Origin: Acidobacteriota bacterium | GTDB taxonomy: Bacteria > Acidobacteriota > Thermoanaerobaculia > Thermoanaerobaculales > Thermoanaerobaculaceae | Reading direction: 5' to 3' | DNA length: 39,085 nt | Assembly (NCBI GenBank): GCA_003158745.1 | Contig: PMLC01000041.1 | Location: 38,848 to 77,932 of the forward strand | In this document: positions 33,501 through 39,085 of the stretch, piece by piece | Numbering within the stretch: the first letter of the stretch is position 1 | Layout: every line of letters starts with the position of its first letter | The notes under the pieces: model-generated | Seen by the model: the letters and a program-made list of their open reading frames with translations, nothing else | Databases searched by the model: none | What the model was told of the DNA's origin: nothing | Translations under genes and position numbers: made by a program

Positions 33501-36440
33501 AAGCTTCCCATCCCGATCAAGGTCGCAGGCGTCTACGTGGTGGAGCTGGAGGCGGCGGACCGCCTGGGCCGCAGCCAGACCGTCTCCCTCGACCTCTACG
33601 CAGGCGGCGAGGAGCCCGTCAACTGGTCGAAGCCGACCACGCCGGTCTTCACCGTAAGCAACGACAAGGCCACCTACGACCCCGGCGACACCGCAAACCT
33701 GGTGCTTCAGAGCCCGTTCCAGAAGGCGATGGCCCTTGCGATCGTCGAGGCGCCCGACGGGAACGAGTACCGGTGGGTCCCGGTCGAGGGCGGGGCAGCT
33801 TCGTTCCAGGTCCCCGTCCGCTCGACCTACGTGCCCGAGCTGCCGGTCCACTTCGTGCTCATGCGCGGCCGGGTCCCCGGCACATCCCCCGGGCCGGGGA
33901 GCGCCAGCGACCTCGGCAAGCCGGCCACCATGGCGGCGACCACATGGTTGAAGGTCAACCCGGTGGACAACCGCGTCGTGGTCAAGCTCGAACATGCGGC
34001 CAGGGCGCTGCCGGGGCAGAAGATCTCGGTGACGATTCGCCTCTCGGACCCGCACGGCAAGCCGCTTCCCGGCGAGGTCACGCTCTGGCTCGTCGATCAG
34101 GCGGTGCTGGCCCTCGGCAAGGAGCAGCGGCTGGATCCGCTGCCGGACTTCATCACGCCGGTGGTCTCGCGACTCGCCGTGCGCGATACCCGGAACCTCG
34201 CCTTCGGGCAGCTCGCCTTCGCGGAGCTTCCCGGCGGCGACCGCGGGGCGCGCGAGCACGGCCTCCTGGCCCGCATGACCGTGCGCAAGAACTTCAAGAC
34301 CGTGCCGTACTACAACCCGGCGATCGAGGTGGGCCCTGACGGGACGGTCACGGTGACCGTCGAGCTGCCGGACAACCTGACCAACTTCATGATTCGCGCC
34401 AAGGCGGTTTCCGGTCCCGACCGCTTCGGGATCGGGACCTCCGAGATCGCGGTCCGGCTGCCGGTGATCGTGCAACCGGCGCTGCCGCGCTTCGTCCGTC
34501 CCGGTGACACGTTCACTGCCGCCGCCATCGGCCGCGTGGTCGAGGGCGAAGGCGGCCCGGGCAAAGCCGAGATCCAGGTGAAGGGCGTCGAGCTCAAGGA
34601 GCCCGCGACCCGCGACGTGACCTGGGTCGCGAACCACCCCGAGCGTCTCGACTTCGGGGTCAGCGTCCCGACGCCGCCGCTCGACGACCAGGGCGCCCTC
34701 TCATATCAGGAGGTGCTGTTCCGCGTCGGCGTGGAGCGGACATCCGACGGCGCGCGCGACGGCTTCGAGGTCTCCCTGCCGATCCGCGACGACCGCAGGC
34801 CGGCCTCGCTACGCCAGCTGGCAGAAGTCGAAGCAGGAAAGCCGCTCGCCATTCCAGCGATCCCCGAGGAAGCCCGGCCCGGCAGCGTGCGGCGGGCGAT
34901 CCTCATCTCCGACCAGCCCGGACTCGTGCGCATGGCCGCCGGGTTGAACTTCCTGCTCACCTACCCGTACGGCTGCACCGAGCAGCGGATCAGCTGCGCC
35001 CGCGCTGAGCTCGCCCTCAAGAAGTTCCGCGCCCTGCTGCAGCAGCGCGGCTCCGACGAGGATCTCGACCGGGCCGTTCGCCAGACCCTCGAGTGGATCC
35101 CGAGCGTGGTGGACGGCGCGGGCCTCACGGCGTACTGGCCCGGCTCCACAGGCTACGTCTCGCTCACCGCGTGGGTCGTGCAGTTCCTGGTCGAGGCGAA
35201 GGATGCCGGCTACCGGGTCGATCCCAAGCTCCTCGACGCGCTGACCGACAGCCTCGAGAAGGCGCTGCGCTCCGACTACTCCCGCTTCATCGACGGCGAG
35301 TCGTTCGCCGAACGGTGCTGGGCACTGGTGGCGCTCGCCCAGGCCGGGAAGTTCAACCCGAGCTACGCCGCGGAGCTGGCGCGGAAGGCGCAGTTCCTCG
35401 ACCTCGAGGCGGTCGCCGGCGTCCTGCAGTCGTTCGCCCGCAACGGCGACGTTTCCTCGGCGACGAGCAAGGAGCTCGCCGCTCGCCTGTGGGACGGCGT
35501 CGTCGTGCGGCTGTGGCAGGGCCGCGAGGCGTACGGCGGGCTGCAGGCGACGGCACACGCCCGCAACGGGCTCATCCTCCCCAGTGAGACGCGGACGGTC
35601 GCCGAGGTGACCCGGGGCCTGGCGCGAACGGACGCCAAGAACCCCCGCCTGCAGGTCCTCATCGACGGGCTCGTCAACCTCGGCCGCGACGACGGCTGGG
35701 GCACGACCAACGCCAACGCATCGGCGCTCCTGGCCCTCGCCGAGCTGCTGCAGCCGCCGTTCGCCGGAAGCAAGCCCCACACCGCGCAGGTGCGCTTCGG
35801 TGATGAGCGCAAGACCGTGACGCTCGGGCAGGCCAACCCGGTCGGCGCCGTGGTCTCGGCCGGGGTCGGCGGCGGCGAGGTCACCCTGGATCCCGGCGGG
35901 GAGGGCCCCGTCGTCGTGCGGGTCGAGACCACCTACGTCCCGCGCCAGGACGGGAGCAAGGTCGCACCTGCGGCGGCGGGGTTCGTCGTCACGCGGGAGC
36001 TCCTGCGCCAGCGCGGCGGCGGCGAGCCGCCCGAAAAGGTCACACTCTCGGAGGCCGGCCAGACCGTCGGCCTCTCGGTCGGAGACGTTGTGGAGGACCA
36101 CGTCCAGGTCGTGAACCCCGGCGACCGCTTCTACGTCGCGATCGTCGTGCCGCTGGCGGCCGGCATGGAGCCGCTCAACCCCAACCTCACGACGGCGCCG
36201 CCGGAAGCCAAGCCCACCGGAGCGCTCACCCTGGTCCCGACGTACGCCGCGTACATGGACGACGGCGTGTCCTTCTACTACAACTCGCTGCCCAAGGGGA
36301 CGTACGACTTCTACTTCCGCACGCGTGCGACGATCCCAGGCAGCTTCATCCAGCCGCCGGCGCAGGCCGAGTTGATGTACGACGGCGCCGTCCGCGGCAA
36401 CGGGTCGGGAGCAAGGATCGAGGTGACGCGGAAGCCGTGA
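30546..36440 (+). CDS. Bacterial alpha-2-macroglobulin with active thioester motif
   Basis: A 1964-aa protease trap of the periplasm. After cleavage in its bait region it covalently captures the attacking protease through a Cys-Gln thioester. The thioester motif is intact: YPYGCTEQ, Cys1477 (34974-34985). The MG2-type domain (VYRPEDTVYIKGYVRI, near residue 683) and the A2M domain (VTVELPDNLTNFMIRAKAVS, near 1260) are clear. E. coli YfhM is 1653 aa and a lipoprotein. This one is longer and has no lipobox, so it is probably soluble. ATG 30546 has GGGAGGTG and overlaps the upstream stop. ATG 30624 would start directly at the signal peptide (MRASMHRLAGVVLTLAAAQL) and may be the true start. The pbpC ATG follows 25 bases after its stop. 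Confidence 0.93.
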   Translation: MNAAPLPATHWPTTSLTTRQTGKAGSMRASMHRLAGVVLTLAAAQLPGLAVHGQSKAANYVPPLVRPAGATGTVVVPDRFLRRWDPVTVFFARDVGPAKGGPEDRPERFVTANPPHPGAFTWLDARTLQFRPAEPWPPLERFTWTVDGNTARFATLMEPPTGTIPSNNAERLEAVDSISLTFAEPLDELSLVRMVTVELRSLPGIGPEGSRWLKSDDFTLKVIERKSSSDAATYVLNLRSPIPLGMRAIVHLRLSLEDDPTLSFTEVTFSTAEPFRVASFGCDAVQVPVTPEGNRYAREQALRCDPNNRRLVVRFSSAPSGLGPVEARNLVRLTPAVDNLSYGTGNAFLTVAGNFAAETLYRVTLVPTPIKDANGRTLDMRGESEVYVAFPRKNTYLDLGASRGILERFGPQMVPLAGRGDERVDLRIHRIDPLDRSFWPFPDRPIEVDEADRPPGPGERPKPFTAPDQSIDSRELSDQIQALGTPAVSAIVKLPLRREGSAATFGLDLEPHLAYAGGKGQPGTYLVGIRRLDGGSRRSWMRVQVTDLALATAEEPTAARFVVTSLSTDAPVGGARVRVEGSVAEGADTKWETLFDGVTDAQGTATWQAPGNDPHKSVEVRRIVVQKGVDLLVLDPRRAPDGYADGRWSPTHQPWLQWTQEVLTERQAAAQTLCHIFTERPVYRPEDTVYIKGYVRIRERGTLKPPAMSGTVVVEGPGDLVWRYPTTLSAMGSFYQAFAAEKLPTGVYHARFETAKGATLGRVSFRMEAYRIPEFEVQLHAPDRTPLDREFKVGLTATYYAGGQVAAQPVRWRVTQFPYTWTPKGREGFQFSSDARYSSGGRFESSSTLQRDEVTDKDGASSLVINPAAEVTAQPRTYVVEATVTGANDQTVTAVEQVTALPPFVLGLKLPRFIERATTIEPEIIVLGHDDAPLAGQAVTVRMLHRQWHSVLQASDFSEGKARYVTDVVDEKVFETKITSGADVIKLPIPIKVAGVYVVELEAADRLGRSQTVSLDLYAGGEEPVNWSKPTTPVFTVSNDKATYDPGDTANLVLQSPFQKAMALAIVEAPDGNEYRWVPVEGGAASFQVPVRSTYVPELPVHFVLMRGRVPGTSPGPGSASDLGKPATMAATTWLKVNPVDNRVVVKLEHAARALPGQKISVTIRLSDPHGKPLPGEVTLWLVDQAVLALGKEQRLDPLPDFITPVVSRLAVRDTRNLAFGQLAFAELPGGDRGAREHGLLARMTVRKNFKTVPYYNPAIEVGPDGTVTVTVELPDNLTNFMIRAKAVSGPDRFGIGTSEIAVRLPVIVQPALPRFVRPGDTFTAAAIGRVVEGEGGPGKAEIQVKGVELKEPATRDVTWVANHPERLDFGVSVPTPPLDDQGALSYQEVLFRVGVERTSDGARDGFEVSLPIRDDRRPASLRQLAEVEAGKPLAIPAIPEEARPGSVRRAILISDQPGLVRMAAGLNFLLTYPYGCTEQRISCARAELALKKFRALLQQRGSDEDLDRAVRQTLEWIPSVVDGAGLTAYWPGSTGYVSLTAWVVQFLVEAKDAGYRVDPKLLDALTDSLEKALRSDYSRFIDGESFAERCWALVALAQAGKFNPSYAAELARKAQFLDLEAVAGVLQSFARNGDVSSATSKELAARLWDGVVVRLWQGREAYGGLQATAHARNGLILPSETRTVAEVTRGLARTDAKNPRLQVLIDGLVNLGRDDGWGTTNANASALLALAELLQPPFAGSKPHTAQVRFGDERKTVTLGQANPVGAVVSAGVGGGEVTLDPGGEGPVVVRVETTYVPRQDGSKVAPAAAGFVVTRELLRQRGGGEPPEKVTLSEAGQTVGLSVGDVVEDHVQVVNPGDRFYVAIVVPLAAGMEPLNPNLTTAPPEAKPTGALTLVPTYAAYMDDGVSFYYNSLPKGTYDFYFRTRATIPGSFIQPPAQAELMYDGAVRGNGSGARIEVTRKP

Positions 36441-36465
36441 CCGTGAGCGCGTGACCGGAGACGAG

Positions 36466-38886
36466 ATGTCGCGACGCGTCGTGCGGGGGTTGGCGGGGGC
36501 AGGCGGCCTGGCGTTCCTGGGTTGCCTGACCCTCGTTGCGGTCGCGGTATGGCGCGCGACCCTCGCGGCGCCGCCGGCCACCATCCTCCTGCGCGACCGG
36601 CACGGCGCGTTCCTCGCCGAGGTCAGCCCTGAGCCCGGCCAGGAGCTCGGGTACTGGTCGGTCCAGGCACTGCCACAGAGAGTTGTCGCGGCCACCGTTG
36701 CCCTCGAGGACCGGCACTTCTGGAGCCACCCGGGCGTCGACCCGCGTGCGGTGGCTCGCGCGTTCCTTCAGAACGTCCGTAACGGCCGGAGGGTGTCCGG
36801 CGCGTCGACGCTCGCGATGCAGGTGGCGCGAATGCAGAATCCGGGCGGGAGGTCGTACCTCCGCAAGGCGGTCGAGGCGCTCACCGGCGTGTTCCTCACC
36901 GCCCGCTACGGCCGCGAGGCGGTCCTCGCGCAGTACCTGCGCCTTGCCCCGTATGGAAACCGCATCCACGGCATCGCGTACGCCGCCCGTCGCTACCTCG
37001 ACAAGCCGGTCGAGGACCTCTCCTGGGCCGAGATCGCCTTCCTCGCGGCGCTGCCGCAGGCGCCGGCCAGGATGAACCCCTTCGACCGCGACGGGCAGAA
37101 GCGCGCGATCATTCGTGGCCGTCGCCTCCTCGGGCTGCTTCGCGAGCAGGGCGTCGTCAGCGAGGCCGAGTACGAACTGGCCGGGGCGCAGCTCGCCGGT
37201 CTGACCGTGCCTGGGCACGAGAAACGGCCGCTGGTCGCCCTGCACGAGATCCTCCGCTACGAGAAGGACCTGCGCGAGCGGGTCGCGCGCGGCGCCGTCG
37301 CAACCCCGATCGTCGCGACCACGCTCGATCTCGGGCTGCAGGAACGTGTCGCGGGCGTCGCTGCCAACGCGGTCGCGGGCTGGGACGACCGCGGAGCCGG
37401 CAACGCCGCCGTGGTGGTCGTCGACCGGCGCACGCGCGAGGTGCTGGCCTGCGTCGGCTCGACGGGATTTTTCGACAGGTCACGGCGCGGCTCGATCGAC
37501 TTCACCCGCGTGCCGCGCTCGCCGGGGAGCACCCTCAAGCCGCTCCTGTATGCCCTCGCCCTCGACCTCGGCGTCATCACGCCGGCCACCGTCCTCGACG
37601 ACCTCCAGCGCGGCCCCGGAGGGATCGTCAACGCGGACGACGACTACCTCGGCCCGCTTTTGCCCCGCGCGGCCCTGGCCAACTCGAGGAACGTGCCTGC
37701 CGTCGACCTCCTGGCCAGGCTCGGGATCGAGGAGGGGTACGCCTTCCTGCGCGACCTCGGCATCGGCGACGGCCGTCTGCCGGCGCGCTCGTACGGGCTC
37801 GGGCTCGCGGTCGGCGGAATGCCGGTCACCCTGGAGCGGCTCGTCCGCGGCTATACGGTGCTCGCCGGCGACGGCCGCCTCGCGGACCTCATCTGGTACC
37901 TCCACACGGAGGAGGGCCGGCCGCGACGGGTGCTGTCCGAGGACACGGCGCGGCAGATCTCGCTCTTCCTCGCCGATCCTCTGGCCCGCCTCCCGACCTT
38001 CCCGCGGATGGGTGCGTCCGAATACCCCTTCCCGGTGGCGGTCAAAACCGGCACCTCGCCCGACCAGCGCGACGCCTGGGCGATGGCGTACTCCATGCGT
38101 TACCTGGTCGGCATCTGGGTCGGCCGCGCGGATTACCGCCCGATGACCGGCCTCACCGGGTACACGAGCGCGGCGCACATCGCCCATCGGATCCTGCTCT
38201 CGCTCCACGCCGACCAGCAGGACGGCCTGGTGGACCTCTCGTTCCCGCCGCCCGCGGGGTTCCGCGAGGTTCGCCTGTGCGCGGTCACCGGGCACGTCGC
38301 GTCGCCCCTCTGCGACCGCACCACCACCGAGTGGTTTCGCCCCGGCACCGAGCCGGTCGCCACATGCGGCGCGCACGTCCGGGTCGCGATCGACGAACGC
38401 AACGGCAGAGTCGCCTCGTCCTCGACCCCCGATCGCTTCGTCGACGTGAGGACCTTCACCCTCCTCGCTCCCAGGTACGCCTCGTGGGCAGCCGGACACG
38501 GCGTGCCGCAGCCTCCGGCGAGTATCGGCACGCTGGCGGCGCAGGGGCAGCTCGGGGGCGTGTCAGCGGCGGCGGACCGGGATGCGGTCCCCGGGCCGCC
38601 TCCCTCCGCGCCCAAGGCGGTGCGCCTGCACGTCGCGTCGCCCCGCAACGGCACTCGCCTGCTCCGCGACCCTGAGACGCCGACCAGCCTCGGGACGCTG
38701 GCCCTGCAGGCGGTCGTCGAGCCGCCCCCGCCCCAGGTCGTCTGGTTCGTTGACGGCGCGCCGTTCAAGGTCGCGGACTACCCGTACGAGGTGCGGTGGC
38801 CGCTCGCCTCCGGCGAGCACAGCTTCCAGGTGCGCGTGCCGTTCACAACGATCGTCTCCTCGCCGGTCCGCATCACGGTCCAGTAA
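36466..38886 (+). CDS. pbpC: Penicillin-binding protein 1C (class A, glycosyltransferase-transpeptidase)
   Basis: An 806-aa bifunctional murein synthase anchored in the inner membrane by one N-terminal helix (GLAGAGGLAFLGCLTLVAVAV). The glycosyltransferase motifs are EDRHFWSHPGVD from residue 82 and SGASTLAMQ from 111. The transpeptidase motifs are STLK with active Ser355, SRN at 407-409 and KTGTS from 527. The C-terminal part (HVASPRNGTRLLRDP to WFVDGAPFK) matches the PBP1C C-terminal beta domain. Pairing with alpha-2-macroglobulin is the well-known yfhM-pbpC arrangement, thought to combine protease trapping with wall repair. ATG 36466 has GGAG six bases upstream; a GTG at 36451 is in frame but lacks a site. 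Confidence 0.96.
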   Translation: MSRRVVRGLAGAGGLAFLGCLTLVAVAVWRATLAAPPATILLRDRHGAFLAEVSPEPGQELGYWSVQALPQRVVAATVALEDRHFWSHPGVDPRAVARAFLQNVRNGRRVSGASTLAMQVARMQNPGGRSYLRKAVEALTGVFLTARYGREAVLAQYLRLAPYGNRIHGIAYAARRYLDKPVEDLSWAEIAFLAALPQAPARMNPFDRDGQKRAIIRGRRLLGLLREQGVVSEAEYELAGAQLAGLTVPGHEKRPLVALHEILRYEKDLRERVARGAVATPIVATTLDLGLQERVAGVAANAVAGWDDRGAGNAAVVVVDRRTREVLACVGSTGFFDRSRRGSIDFTRVPRSPGSTLKPLLYALALDLGVITPATVLDDLQRGPGGIVNADDDYLGPLLPRAALANSRNVPAVDLLARLGIEEGYAFLRDLGIGDGRLPARSYGLGLAVGGMPVTLERLVRGYTVLAGDGRLADLIWYLHTEEGRPRRVLSEDTARQISLFLADPLARLPTFPRMGASEYPFPVAVKTGTSPDQRDAWAMAYSMRYLVGIWVGRADYRPMTGLTGYTSAAHIAHRILLSLHADQQDGLVDLSFPPPAGFREVRLCAVTGHVASPLCDRTTTEWFRPGTEPVATCGAHVRVAIDERNGRVASSSTPDRFVDVRTFTLLAPRYASWAAGHGVPQPPASIGTLAAQGQLGGVSAAADRDAVPGPPPSAPKAVRLHVASPRNGTRLLRDPETPTSLGTLALQAVVEPPPPQVVWFVDGAPFKVADYPYEVRWPLASGEHSFQVRVPFTTIVSSPVRITVQ

Positions 38887-38907
38887 CCGCGCCGGTACGA
38901 AAAGAAC

Positions 38908-39055
38908 AGCTGAGGAGCAGAGGGGAGAAGGACTACACGTTCGAGAGTTTGGAGGTTCGAAGGTCCGGAGGTTCGACGGACGCAGGTCAAAGGGACGACT
39001 CAACCGGTCCCACCCAATTCGGTCGCGGTTCTTCGTCTCTCATTTGACGTTTCCC
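38908..39055. repeat. Composite degenerate intergenic repeat, right of the macroglobulin operon
   Basis: AGCTGAGGAGCAGAGGGG (38908-38925), three tandem GRAGGTYC octamers (38951-38974), GGTCAAA (38984-38990) and TTTGACGTTTCCC (39043-39055). These are the same words in the same order and orientation as at 24665-24857. The copy may continue past the window end. No gene is seen in 38887-39085. Confidence 0.8.
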
Positions 39056-39085
39056 CTTTTGCCTTTAGGGGTATGCACTTGACTC

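Noticed and set aside
29982-34637. Very long open frames on the minus strand opposite the giant protein and the macroglobulin (about 700 and 825 codons)
   Set aside because: They lie antisense to clearly coding frames with recognised motifs, are extremely Arg/Gly/His-rich, and lack ribosome sites; they are products of high GC at third positions.
1-39085. tRNA, rRNA, insertion sequences, phage or integrase genes
   Set aside because: I saw no tRNA- or rRNA-like sequence and no transposase, integrase or phage protein in any plausible frame.

Overview
The window is a high-GC (roughly two-thirds G+C by eye) bacterial chromosome segment from a diderm. It carries an outer-membrane barrel porin, many Sec/Tat-exported proteins, a periplasmic multihaem cytochrome, a Tat-exported molybdenum hydroxylase and an alpha-2-macroglobulin/PBP1C pair. 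The combination of Kdp with a BBP2-type porin, large secreted beta-sandwich proteins and CbcL-like cytochromes is what I would expect from an Acidobacteriota-type organism. That taxonomic guess is inference; no rRNA or tRNA gene is present to test it.

Layout. (1) 1-6134, all minus strand: a BBP2-like porin, a lone HPr phosphocarrier, then the high-affinity K+ pump operon (a 32-aa membrane peptide, kdpF, kdpA, and kdpB cut by the window start). The porin and kdp promoters share an identical bipartite module with identical spacing, so they are probably one regulon. (2) 6217-6882 plus: a stand-alone B3/4 domain protein. (3) 7025-10804 minus: a secreted M6 metallopeptidase ending in two tandem ~219-aa modules. 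(4) 11012-12430 minus: type I glutamine synthetase with Phe at the usual adenylylation tyrosine. (5) 12431-14187: a repeat-rich, lower-GC stretch with one orphan exported protein. (6) 14188-17037 minus: a 19-haem cytochrome c fused to a membrane cytochrome b domain (CbcL-like). Divergent from it, 17250-21164 plus, is a three-subunit periplasmic aldehyde oxidoreductase-type Mo hydroxylase (FeS, Mo, FAD). (7) 21338-22934 minus: a Kef/CPA2-type antiporter overlapping a universal stress protein. (8) 23232-24605 minus: HflX, probably on a leaderless mRNA. (9) 25144-38886 plus: a tight three-gene operon of a 1801-aa secreted beta-sandwich protein of unknown function, a thioester-containing alpha-2-macroglobulin, and penicillin-binding protein 1C.

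How the parts work together. The first block is a K+ scavenging unit in which an outer-membrane channel and an inner-membrane P-type ATPase appear to be switched on together, with a PTS phosphocarrier encoded between them. The last block is an envelope-defence and repair unit: alpha-2-macroglobulin traps invading proteases and PBP1C repairs peptidoglycan. Here the unit is led by a giant exported protein that I cannot assign to a family, which makes it the best candidate for an undescribed component. Copies of one composite intergenic repeat, in the same orientation, lie on both sides of this last operon; a partial copy lies upstream of glnA.
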